A stretch of 64,000 nt of DNA from Chitinibacter sp046530675 (lineage in GTDB: Bacteria > Pseudomonadota > Gammaproteobacteria > Burkholderiales > Chitinibacteraceae), in NCBI RefSeq assembly GCF_046530675.1, contig NZ_CP172558.1, forward strand, positions 1-64,000. Direction: 5' to 3'. The position numbers were made by a program, and so were the translations under genes. The notes beneath the pieces were generated by a model. The model ran no database searches. It was not told the DNA's origin and saw only the letters and a program-made list of their open reading frames with translations. Shown here piece after piece: positions 17,934 through 26,001 of the stretch. Every line of letters starts with the position of its first letter. Within the stretch, counting starts at the first letter, position 1.

Positions 17934-19256
17934 ATGCTGAACAAGGTTTGCTTCGCCATTCTTTCTGCATGCGGGCTGGCATCAGCCTATGCTGTTGCCG
18001 AGCAGACAGGTCCATATTCTGCATTTAAAGCTGCGCTGAATTACGATTCGAGTTTTCAGGCGGCAAATCATCAATATCAAGCAGAACAACTGGAAACAGG
18101 CATTTCCCGCTCGGCCCTGCTCCCCAGAATCAGCCTGCTGGGCAATCTGGATAAAAACACGGAAATACAGGGGTTCACTCGCAATACGACCCGAACAACA
18201 CAAAGTGATTATGATCGCGCTTATTATCAGGCCGTATTGCAACAACCCATGTTCAATCTGCCCGCGTGGTATGGTTACCAGCAGGGAGTAAAACGCGCCG
18301 AAACGGCAAGTTACAACCTCAAATCCAGCAAGGATCAGTTGCTGATGGATCTGATTACGGCTTATGCCCAATCGATCTATGAAGAAAAAAACATCGACCT
18401 GTCCAGATCGCTCATCAAAACACTTGAAGCTCAGATTGAAAGTGCCCAGCGTCAGTTTGCAGCCGGTACAGGCACGATCACCGATGTTTATTCCGCCCAG
18501 TCGAAAAAAGATCTGGCAGCCATTGAGCTGATCGAAGCCGGCAACAGGCAGGAAACTGCACTCAGGAAACTGAAACAGCTTACCGGTATCGACAATATCG
18601 ATTTGAAACCCTTGCGTGCCAATGGCAACTGGCAGCTCCCCATCACCGGGTTGCAACAACTTCAGACACAGGCAATGGCCTCCAACCCCGATCTGGCCAT
18701 CAAACAGAGTGAGCTTGAACAAACCACACTGGAGCTGCATAAAACACGCGCGGCATTTTTACCCAGACTTGATTTTGTTGCGCAAACAGAGAGTTTTGAC
18801 CGGAAATTCAGCAATTTTGAAGACAGTACGACATCCAGACGATTCGGGCTAGAACTCACAATTGCATTTCTGGATGGCGGCCGTGACATCTATCGCGAAC
18901 GTCAGCTCGCAGAACTCAGGGAAAAAAGCAGGGCCGAAGTCAACTACACATCGTCTTCACTAGGTAGTGAGTTAGACAATCAGTACCAGCTTTTCAAGAC
19001 GGCCGAAAAGAAAATTGAGGCGTTGAAACTGGCACAAGAATCAAGCGAACATTATGTATATGCATCGAAAAAAAGCTATGAAGCCGGGGTTAGAACATTA
19101 ATCGACACGCTGGATGCCGACCGGCAGTTGTATCAGGCCAGACGCGATCTGGCACAAAGCTATTTGCAATACATTCTATCCTGGCTCAAAGTCATGACAT
19201 TAACGGGCAATATGAATGACGAACAGTTGATCCTGATAGACCAATTGTTCGGCTGA
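17934..19256 (+). CDS. TolC-family outer-membrane channel of the type I secretion system
   Basis: 440 residues with a cleavable signal peptide (FAILSACGLASAYAVA). Two repeated OEP domains carry the usual motifs: SALLPRISLLGN, LMDLITAYAQSIYEEKN, AAGTGTITDVYSAQSKKDLA in the first half and AAFLPRLDFVAQ, YEAGVRTLIDTLDADRQLYQ in the second. It forms the outer-membrane tunnel for one-step export with the HlyD-like protein, whose gene ends 2 nt upstream. It is convergent with sucD; the original bidirectional terminator between them is interrupted by an IS. Confidence 0.92.
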   Translation: MLNKVCFAILSACGLASAYAVAEQTGPYSAFKAALNYDSSFQAANHQYQAEQLETGISRSALLPRISLLGNLDKNTEIQGFTRNTTRTTQSDYDRAYYQAVLQQPMFNLPAWYGYQQGVKRAETASYNLKSSKDQLLMDLITAYAQSIYEEKNIDLSRSLIKTLEAQIESAQRQFAAGTGTITDVYSAQSKKDLAAIELIEAGNRQETALRKLKQLTGIDNIDLKPLRANGNWQLPITGLQQLQTQAMASNPDLAIKQSELEQTTLELHKTRAAFLPRLDFVAQTESFDRKFSNFEDSTTSRRFGLELTIAFLDGGRDIYRERQLAELREKSRAEVNYTSSSLGSELDNQYQLFKTAEKKIEALKLAQESSEHYVYASKKSYEAGVRTLIDTLDADRQLYQARRDLAQSYLQYILSWLKVMTLTGNMNDEQLILIDQLFG

Positions 19257-19334
19257 CAGGCCTTGGGGAGAAATAATCCGTACAAACTGCTAATGCAGAC
19301 AACAATCCCAATAAAATCTATGGTCAGCCAGAAC

Positions 19335-19560
19335 TTTGCAAGCACAATTTACTGATGAATAATGACTTTGAAGCCTTGCTCTAATCTATTCGGATTCTGG
19401 TGGGCTCAACTTAGCCCGATCCTTGATGTGAGCCGCTCCTGACGATCCTTAAAAAGTCCGCAGTCTCATAGACTGTTTTTATTGCCAGGTTAGTCGTCAG
19501 GCCGTAGGGCCGTTTGTCTTCATCAGTTTCTGTCTTGCGCAAAGGCAGGCTTCACTCACC
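19335..19560 (-). ncRNA. Candidate IS-encoded guide (bridge/seek) RNA region
   Basis: About 230 bp inside the IS, downstream of the transposase, without an ORF. IS1111-type elements are known to encode target-choosing RNAs in this end. Hairpins include CAGTC-TCATA-GACTG, a GGGCT/AGCCC pair, and CCGCCGG/CCGGCGG at the transposase stop. The nine bases TTTTTATTG at 19476-19484 also occur in the target terminator at 20701-20709. The boundaries and strand of the RNA are inferred. Confidence 0.3.
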
Positions 19561-19566
19561 GCCGGC

Positions 19567-20603
19567 TTATCCGGCGGTTTGTTTTTCATTCAAGGCGCGC
19601 GGGTGCGGGTGATACTCGTCCCCTGTGGCGAGGATCGCCCACACCACGCGAGCCAATTTGTTCGCAACGGCACACGCGACAATATTGCCGTGCCGTCGCG
19701 TCATCAGTTCACCCGTCCATTTTGCGATCGCACTATCCCAACGCGTCGCGTTGAGCATCACCACATGCGCACACTGCACCAGCAGGCGTCGCAACGACTT
19801 GTCGCCTCGTTTGCTGATGCCCAGTAATTTGGCTTTGCCACCCGTCGAATGCTGACGCGGCACCAAGCCCAGCGAGGCCGCAAAATCACGTGCTTTGCCA
19901 TACCCTTTGGCATTTCCCGCATCGGCGGCCAGTTGACTGGCGGTGATCGAGCCGATGCCGGGTATCGTCATCAAGCGCGTTGCAACATCGTTATGTTGTA
20001 CTTCATTGGCAATCTGCTGATCCAACTCGTGAATCAATTTCTCCAACAGCAGAACATGTTCGAACTGAGCCAACAAAACCTGCCGCACCATCTGCGGCAA
20101 TTCATCGGATGGCGTCGCTAGCAAGGTGGGCACTTGCCGGATACCGCGCATCCCCAGTGGCAGCGTGATGCCGAATTCCAGTAGCAGCGAATGAATCTGA
20201 TTCGTGGTCTGAATTCGTTCCGCCATCCGTGCTTCACGTACTCGATGCAGGGCAGATACGGCTTGTTGCTGCGGTGTTTTAACCGCGACATAACGCATCG
20301 AAGGACGGCATGCGGCTTCGCAGATGGCTTGTGCATCGATGAAGTCGTTCTTATTGCCAGTGACAAATGGGCGCACATATTGCGGCGCAATCAACTGCAC
20401 CAAGTGGCCGAAGTCGGTGAGCTTGCGCGCCAGCCAGTGGGCACCACAGCAGGCCTCCATGACCACGCGACAAGGAGGATGCATCGCTAGAAATTCAATC
20501 AAACCCTTGCGAGTAAATGGGCGTTTGTAGAGGATGCATCCTGCGCGACAGCGTGAAATGCATGTTTGCCAATATCCAAGCCAATCAATGTTGCAGTCGC
20601 CAT
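19567..20603 (-). pseudogene. IS110 family transposase, frameshifted near the N-terminus
   Basis: The natural start is the ATG at 20601-20603 after GGAG; it gives MATATLIGLDIGKHAFHAV and then runs to a TGA after 34 codons. The rest of the protein (LYKRPFTRKGLIEFLAM onward, about 320 residues) continues in another frame from near 20545, a net loss of one base modulo three. The downstream part carries the RuvC-like residues (VVMEACCG, NDFIDAQAI) and the C-terminal Tnp domain (PGIGSITASQLAADAGN, catalytic Ser region SLGLVPRQHSTGGK). The first catalytic Asp (GLDIG) is cut off from the rest, so the copy is probably inactive unless frameshifting or trans-supply occurs. Confidence 0.8.
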
Positions 20604-20681
20604 GATGATCTCCTTGCCAGAAAAGAAAACAGCCCCTACAGCTTACGCCTGCAGGGGCTGGTTCTGGCTGACCATCACATT

Positions 20682-20713
20682 AAGCCACCCGAAGGTGGCT
20701 TTTTTATTGGGAT
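20682..20713. terminator. Intrinsic terminator between tolC and sucD, split by the IS
   Basis: AAGCCACC-CGAA-GGTGGCTT followed by TTTTATTGGG. The T-run serves plus-strand transcripts. With its original left arm CCCAATAAAA (now at 19307-19316), it would have been a fully bidirectional terminator. The minus strand now lacks its U-tract, so termination after sucD may be weakened. Confidence 0.65.
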
Positions 20714-20729
20714 CAATTCACAAGATGAA

Positions 20730-21614
20730 TTAGATCATGCCTTTTGATTTCAGCAATTCAAACATCGTTTTGCCGATTTCAGCCGGGCTGCGTGTGTAGG
20801 CGATACCAGCTTGCTCGAACGCTTTGAATTTCTCTTCGGCTGTTCCCTTGCCGCCAGAGATGATCGCGCCTGCGTGGCCCATACGTTTGCCTTTAGGGGC
20901 AGTTACACCTGCGATGTAACCAACAACAGGCTTAGTTACGTATGATTTAGCGAATTCAGCCGCTTCTTCTTCGGCAGAACCACCGATCTCACCGATCATC
21001 ACGATCGCGTCAGTATCAGGATCATCCTGGAACAGTTTCAATGCATCGATGTGGCTCAGACCCGGGATTGGGTCGCCACCGATACCGATACACGTTGATT
21101 GGCCCAGACCCAGTGCCGTTGTTTGCGCAACCGCTTCGTAAGTCAAAGTACCTGAACGTGAAACGATACCGATACGGCCTGGGTTGTGGATGTGCCACGG
21201 CATGATACCGATTTTGCACTCGCCCGGAGTGATAATACCTGGGCAGTTAGGGCCGATCAGGCGGATGCCCGCTTCATCAACCGCTTTTTTCACGTACAGC
21301 ATGTCAATCGTTGGCACACCTTCAGTGATACAGACGATCAGTTTCACGCCTGAATCAACCGCTTCCAGGATTGAATCTTTAGCGAAAGCAGCAGGTACGT
21401 AGATCACAGAAGTGTCAGCTTGAGTCTGAGCCACTGCATCACGCATGGTGTTGAATACTGGCAGGCCAAGGTGCTCAGAGCCGCCTTTACCTGGCGTCAC
21501 ACCGCCAACTACTTTAGTACCTACTTTCAACGCTTGTTCAGCGTGGAAAGTACCGTTTTTGCCAGTGAAACCTTGCACCAGCACTTTTGTATCTTTATTA
21601 ACCAAAACGCTCAT
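20730..21614 (-). CDS. sucD: Succinyl-CoA synthetase alpha subunit
   Basis: 294 residues. The N-terminal CoA-binding domain has VLVQGFTGKNGTFHAEQAL and YVPAAFAKDSILEA; the ligase domain has GGDPIPG and the phospho-acceptor His247 in GHAGAIISGGKG. With SucC it converts succinyl-CoA, phosphate and NDP to succinate, CoA and NTP in the cytoplasmic TCA cycle. It is the last gene of the minus-strand TCA cluster, 129 bp after sucC. Confidence 0.97.
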   Translation of the reverse strand: MSVLVNKDTKVLVQGFTGKNGTFHAEQALKVGTKVVGGVTPGKGGSEHLGLPVFNTMRDAVAQTQADTSVIYVPAAFAKDSILEAVDSGVKLIVCITEGVPTIDMLYVKKAVDEAGIRLIGPNCPGIITPGECKIGIMPWHIHNPGRIGIVSRSGTLTYEAVAQTTALGLGQSTCIGIGGDPIPGLSHIDALKLFQDDPDTDAIVMIGEIGGSAEEEAAEFAKSYVTKPVVGYIAGVTAPKGKRMGHAGAIISGGKGTAEEKFKAFEQAGIAYTRSPAEIGKTMFELLKSKGMI

Positions 21615-21743
21615 GGTCTTTTTCCTTTGTAGTAAGTCAAAAGTTCTCTAGCGGCGTTACCTCATCTTGTCGTACTCGATGTACTGTCTGCGATTCGGTG
21701 CCTAGCTAGATCACTTTTGTTACGTCACATATTCGTGCGGTGA

Positions 21744-22913
21744 TTACAGGGCTTTAACAGCAGCAACGATTTTCTCGGCGGCGTCGTTCAGGCCTTGGGC
21801 TGAAGTCAGTTTCAGACCTGATTCGTCGAGGATCTTCGCGCCCAATTCGGCGTTATTACCTTCCAGACGAACCACAACCGGTACAGTCACGTTTACTTCT
21901 TTCACCGCAGCGATAATCGCTTCAGCGATCATGTCGCAACGAACGATACCACCGAAGATGTTGATCAAAACGCCTTGTACTGAAGAATCAGCCAAGATCA
22001 GTTTGAATGCTTCGATTACGCGCTCTTTAGTTGCGCCGCCACCAACGTCCAAGAAGTTAGCTGGTTGGCCACCTTTCAGTTTGATGATGTCCATCGTGGC
22101 CATCGCCAGACCGGCACCGTTCACCATACAACCGATATTGCCTTCGAGTGCCACGTAGTTCAGTTCGAACTCAGACGCTTTCACTTCACGTTCGTTCTCT
22201 TGTGACTTGTCGCGTTGTGCCAGCAGAGCTGGGTGACGGTACAGAGCGTTTGAATCGAGGTTGATTTTGCCATCAACACAAGCCAATTCGCCGTTTTCAC
22301 GCAAAGCCAGTGGGTTTACTTCGAACAATGCAAAGTCGTTTTCAACGAATGCTTTGTAAGAACCCAGGATCAGGTTCGTGAACGCAGTCACTTGCTTGCC
22401 TTCCAGACCCAGCGCGAACGCAGCTTGACGGCCTTGGAATGGCTGCATGCCTACCAATGGATCAACTTCGATTTTGATGATTTTTTCTGGCGTTTCTTCA
22501 GCGACTTTCTCGATCTCAACACCACCTTCAGTTGAAACCATGAATACGATGCGTTGTGAGCTGCGGTCTACCACGGCGCCAAGGTACAACTCGCGCTGTA
22601 CTGGGTACATGTCTTCACATACCAATACGCTGTGAACTGGCTGGCCATCTGCATCAGTTTGATAAGTTACCAAGTTGGTACCGATCAAACGAGTCGCTTC
22701 AGCGGCAGCTTCTTCGCGGCTTTTCACCACTTTAACGCCACCTGCTTTACCACGGCCACCTGCGTGAACTTGGGCTTTAACAACAGCAAACTTGCCGCCC
22801 AAAGTGTCATAAGCAGCAGCAGCTTCTTCACCAGATGCAGCCAAAATGCCGCGTTGTACTGGCAGACCATATTTAGCCAGCAATTCCTTGGCTTGATACT
22901 CGTGCAGATTCAT
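21744..22913 (-). CDS. sucC: Succinyl-CoA synthetase beta subunit
   Basis: 389 residues, standard length. The ATP-grasp domain begins MNLHEYQAKELLAKYGLPV, with a Lys/Gly-rich nucleotide loop AQVHAGGRGKAGGVK. The C-terminal flavodoxin-like domain includes CMVNGAGLAMATMD, FLDVGGGATKERV and INIFGGIVRCD. It forms the nucleotide-binding half of succinyl-CoA synthetase with SucD. The gene lies 261 bp after lpd; that gap contains a REP-like palindrome, so message levels of the two halves of the cluster may differ. Confidence 0.97.
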   Translation of the reverse strand: MNLHEYQAKELLAKYGLPVQRGILAASGEEAAAAYDTLGGKFAVVKAQVHAGGRGKAGGVKVVKSREEAAAEATRLIGTNLVTYQTDADGQPVHSVLVCEDMYPVQRELYLGAVVDRSSQRIVFMVSTEGGVEIEKVAEETPEKIIKIEVDPLVGMQPFQGRQAAFALGLEGKQVTAFTNLILGSYKAFVENDFALFEVNPLALRENGELACVDGKINLDSNALYRHPALLAQRDKSQENEREVKASEFELNYVALEGNIGCMVNGAGLAMATMDIIKLKGGQPANFLDVGGGATKERVIEAFKLILADSSVQGVLINIFGGIVRCDMIAEAIIAAVKEVNVTVPVVVRLEGNNAELGAKILDESGLKLTSAQGLNDAAEKIVAAVKAL

Positions 22914-23056
22914 CTCTATTTATCCTTTGTGAGGAGAGTGTTGTCGGACAGGCTATTCCCCGCCGTTTGTACCGCATGATGAATGAGAGCACCTGCCCTC
23001 ACCCACCCTACAAATTCAATTACCAACCTAATTAGAAAACAATTTCGGCTTAACTC

Positions 23057-23124
23057 GTAGGAGCGACTTTAGTCGCGAACACTCACACGATTTACTGTGC
23101 TTTCGCGGCTAAAGCCACTCCTGC
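23057..23124. repeat. REP-like palindromic element (GTAGGAGCGRCTTTAGYCGCGAA type)
   Basis: Inverted arms GTAGGAGCGACTTTAGTCGC and GCGGCTAAAGCCACTCCTGC surround a variable centre containing CACGATTTACTGTG. A second copy with the same centre lies at 38694-38762. It sits between sucC and lpd. Confidence 0.75.
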
Positions 23125-23174
23125 AAGTTTTTTTGATGACAAGCCAAGATCACTTAATCAGGATATTTAAACGC

Positions 23175-24608
23175 TTAAGAGTGCAGACCGCGTTTGTCGC
23201 AACCTAGCGCCGCCTCATGCATCGCTTCAGCCAATGATGGATGAGCGTGAACGATACGGGCAATGTCTTCAGCAGATGCATTAAATTCCATCGCTACCAC
23301 GGCTTCAGTAATCAATTCTGAAGCGAATGGGCCGATGATGTGCACGCCCAAGATACGGTCGGTTTTCGCGCAAGCGAGCATTTTAACGAAACCGGCAGTT
23401 TCGCCCAAGCCAAGCGCGCGGCCATTCGGGCCAAACGGGAATTGGCCTTTCTTGTACTCAACGCCTTCGGCTTTCAATGCCTGCTCGGTTTTACCTACCC
23501 AAGCCATTTCCGGACTGGTGTAAATCACCCAAGGCACATTGTTAAAGTCGATGTGCGGATGCTGACCCGCAATGCGCTCAGCCACGGCCACGCCTTCTTC
23601 CGACGCTTTGTGCGCCAGCATTGGGCCACGAACCACGTCACCCACTGCCCACAGATTGGGCAATGAAGTGCGGCAATCGCCATCAACAATCACGAAACCG
23701 CGCTCATCCAGTGGCAAGCCCACTGATTCAGCTGCCAAGTTCCAAGTGTTCGGTACACGACCGATCGACACGATCAATTTGTCGTAGGTTTCAGTAAACG
23801 CTTTACCTTCCGCATCGGTGTATTCAACGGTAACGTCGTTGTCACCCTTGGTGATATTGCCGATTTTCAGGCTAGTCTTGATCACCAGACCCAGGTCTTT
23901 AGTGAAAATCTTGTGCGCTTCTTTGGCAACCGCTTCGTCGGCTGCCAGCAGGAAGCCCGGCGCGCCTTCGAGGATCGTTACTTCGGCGCCTAAACGCTTC
24001 CACACCGAGCCCATTTCCAGACCGATTACGCCCGCGCCAATTACGCCCAAGCGTTTTGGTACGGCAGGAATCGACAATGCGCCTTCGTTATCGAGTACGA
24101 GTACGTTATCAACTGGCGCTTGAGGCAATTGACGTGGCGTAGAGCCGGTCGCCAAGATGACGTGAGTCGTTTCTACGACTTCTACTTTGTCACCATCAGC
24201 CACTTCGATTTGCCATTTATCACCGTTACGACCCAGGATTTTGCCGTGGCCGTGCAGGCTGGCGACTTTGTTCTTTTTGAACAAATAGCCGATACCTTGC
24301 GTCAATTTGCTAACGATGCCATTTTTGCGTTCCAGCATCGTGCCAACGTCAAATTTCATGCCTTCAACGGTAATACCGTGCGAAGCAAATTTATGCTCAA
24401 CACGTTCTACGTTTTCAGATGACTCGAGCAAGGCTTTTGATGGGATACAACCCACGTTCAGGCAAGTACCACCGAGTGAGGCTTTGCCTTCCTTGTTTTT
24501 GAATTCGTCGATACACGCAGTATTGAAACCCAACTGCGCCGCACGAATCGCAGCCACGTAGCCGCCAGGGCCCGCGCCGATTACGATTACGTCAAATGAT
24601 TGTGACAT
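23175..24608 (-). CDS. lpdA: Dihydrolipoyl dehydrogenase (E3)
   Basis: 477 residues. FAD motif GAGPGGYVAAIRAA at 11-24, redox disulfide GGTCLNVGCIPSK (Cys49, Cys54), NAD motif GVIGAGVIGLEMGSVW, FAD segment NLWAVGDVVRGPMLAHKA and catalytic HAHPSLAEAMHEA near the C-terminus. It reoxidises the lipoyl groups of the 2-oxoglutarate dehydrogenase complex, reducing NAD+. Its place directly after sucB suggests it is the dedicated E3 of that complex, although it may also be shared with pyruvate dehydrogenase. Confidence 0.96.
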   Translation of the reverse strand: MSQSFDVIVIGAGPGGYVAAIRAAQLGFNTACIDEFKNKEGKASLGGTCLNVGCIPSKALLESSENVERVEHKFASHGITVEGMKFDVGTMLERKNGIVSKLTQGIGYLFKKNKVASLHGHGKILGRNGDKWQIEVADGDKVEVVETTHVILATGSTPRQLPQAPVDNVLVLDNEGALSIPAVPKRLGVIGAGVIGLEMGSVWKRLGAEVTILEGAPGFLLAADEAVAKEAHKIFTKDLGLVIKTSLKIGNITKGDNDVTVEYTDAEGKAFTETYDKLIVSIGRVPNTWNLAAESVGLPLDERGFVIVDGDCRTSLPNLWAVGDVVRGPMLAHKASEEGVAVAERIAGQHPHIDFNNVPWVIYTSPEMAWVGKTEQALKAEGVEYKKGQFPFGPNGRALGLGETAGFVKMLACAKTDRILGVHIIGPFASELITEAVVAMEFNASAEDIARIVHAHPSLAEAMHEAALGCDKRGLHS

Positions 24609-24633
24609 TCAGTCCTACCTTAACCCAACGCTG

Positions 24634-24681
24634 GGTATATGCATACAAGTCAATGGGTATGTAGCCTACAGCCACATACCC
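24634..24681. repeat. 48-bp GGTAT/ATACCC repeat
   Basis: Starts GGTATATGCA, ends CCACATACCC, with the conserved inner CCTACAG; 48 bp. It lies 8 nt after the sucB stop, between sucB and lpd inside the operon. Confidence 0.8.
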
Positions 24682-24689
24682 CACTTAAA

Positions 24690-25874
24690 TTAAATATCCA
24701 ACAACAGGCGGGCTGGATCTTCGATCGCGTCTTTGATCGCTACCAAAGACAGAACCGCTTCGCGGCCATCGATGATACGGTGATCGTAAGACTGAGCCAG
24801 ATACATGATTGGGCGAGCTACAACTTGGCCATTCTCAACCACGGCACGCTCTTTGGTCGCGTGCATGCCCAAGATTGCGGCTTGTGGTGGGTTGATGATT
24901 GGCGTTGACATCATTGAGCCGAAAGTGCCGCCGTTAGAAATCGTGTAAGTACCACCAGTCAATTCTTCAACGCCCAGCTTGCCTTCCTGAGCGCGTTTAC
25001 CGAAGTCAGCGATGGTTTTCTCGATTTCAGCCAGAGACAATTGATCCGCATTACGGATGATAGGCACGACCAAGCCACGTGGGCTACCTACTGCCACGCC
25101 GATGTCGAAGTAACCGTGGTAAACGATGTCGTTACCGTCAACCGAAGCATTTACGATTGGGTATTTTTTCAGCGCAGCAACGGCAGCTTTGACGAAGAAG
25201 CCCATGAAACCCAGTTTTACACCGTGGTCTTTTTCGAATTTGTCTTTGTACTTGTTGCGCAAGTCCATCAACGGCTTCATGTTGACTTCGTTGAAAGTCG
25301 TCAGGATCGCGTTTTGCTGTTGTGATTGCAGCAGACGCTCAGCCACACGCGCACGCAGACGGCTCATTGGCACACGCTGTTCTGGACGATCACCCGTTGG
25401 AGTGGGAGCAACTGGTGCAGCAGGTTTAGCCAGGTGGTTTTGTACGTCTTCTTTCAGTACACGACCGCCGCGACCAGTACCGGCTACGTCGTTGACATTC
25501 ACACCAGCATCAGCAGCAATTTTCTTCGCAGCAGGCATCGCGTTCGCGCCACCCGCTGGTGCCGCTTGAACGGCAGCCGACGCAGGTGCGGCAGCGGCTG
25601 GCGCAGCAGCTTGTGCTGGCGCTGCGCTAGCTACAGCAGCAGTATCAATTTTTGCGATGACATCAAGGCTACCTACGGTCGCGCCGTCGGCTTGAACGAT
25701 TTCAACCAGAACACCGGCTTGTGGCGCTGGGATTTCCAGCACGACTTTGTCGGTTTCCAGATCGATCAGGTTTTCGTCGCGAGCTACGGCTTCGCCGACT
25801 TTTTTGCGCCATGAAATCAAAGTGGCTTCGGATACAGACTCTGGCAATTGAGGTACTAAAACTTCGATGATCAT
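24690..25874 (-). CDS. sucB: 2-oxoglutarate dehydrogenase E2, dihydrolipoyl succinyltransferase
   Basis: 394 residues from the ATG at 25872-25874, preceded by GGAG; an upstream in-frame extension is not family-like. A single lipoyl domain (NLIDLETDKVVLEIPAP, lipoyl Lys43), an Ala/Pro-rich hinge (about 85-115), the E1/E3-binding domain (AKKIAADAGVNVNDVAGTG) and the catalytic acyltransferase domain ending with SYDHRIIDGREAV (catalytic His and Asp). It transfers the succinyl group to CoA in the core of the complex. Confidence 0.96.
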   Translation of the reverse strand: MIIEVLVPQLPESVSEATLISWRKKVGEAVARDENLIDLETDKVVLEIPAPQAGVLVEIVQADGATVGSLDVIAKIDTAAVASAAPAQAAAPAAAAPASAAVQAAPAGGANAMPAAKKIAADAGVNVNDVAGTGRGGRVLKEDVQNHLAKPAAPVAPTPTGDRPEQRVPMSRLRARVAERLLQSQQQNAILTTFNEVNMKPLMDLRNKYKDKFEKDHGVKLGFMGFFVKAAVAALKKYPIVNASVDGNDIVYHGYFDIGVAVGSPRGLVVPIIRNADQLSLAEIEKTIADFGKRAQEGKLGVEELTGGTYTISNGGTFGSMMSTPIINPPQAAILGMHATKERAVVENGQVVARPIMYLAQSYDHRIIDGREAVLSLVAIKDAIEDPARLLLDI

Positions 25875-26001
25875 TCGATACACTCCAGTCAATTTTAATT
25901 TCTGAGCAGTTTGAACATGGGCTGCGCCATATTCAAACCACATTTTTTATTGAGCTTACAAGCCAAAAACGCGGCACATCCAAAGGAAGGCCGCGCCGTC
26001 A

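Larger units (their letters stand above)
19317..20681. mobile_element. IS110 family insertion sequence, IS1111-like
   Basis: Subterminal inverted repeats ATGGTCAGCCAGAAC (19320-19334) and its exact complement (20661-20675) lie about 3 and 6 bp inside the inferred ends, the layout known for the IS1111 subgroup. The transposase is on the minus strand and the longer non-coding end lies downstream of it. The outer flanks ATCCCAATAAAA (19305-19316) and TTTTATTGGGAT (20702-20713) are complementary arms of one terminator that the IS split. Exact ends are inferred from this reconstruction. There is no classical target duplication. Confidence 0.75.
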
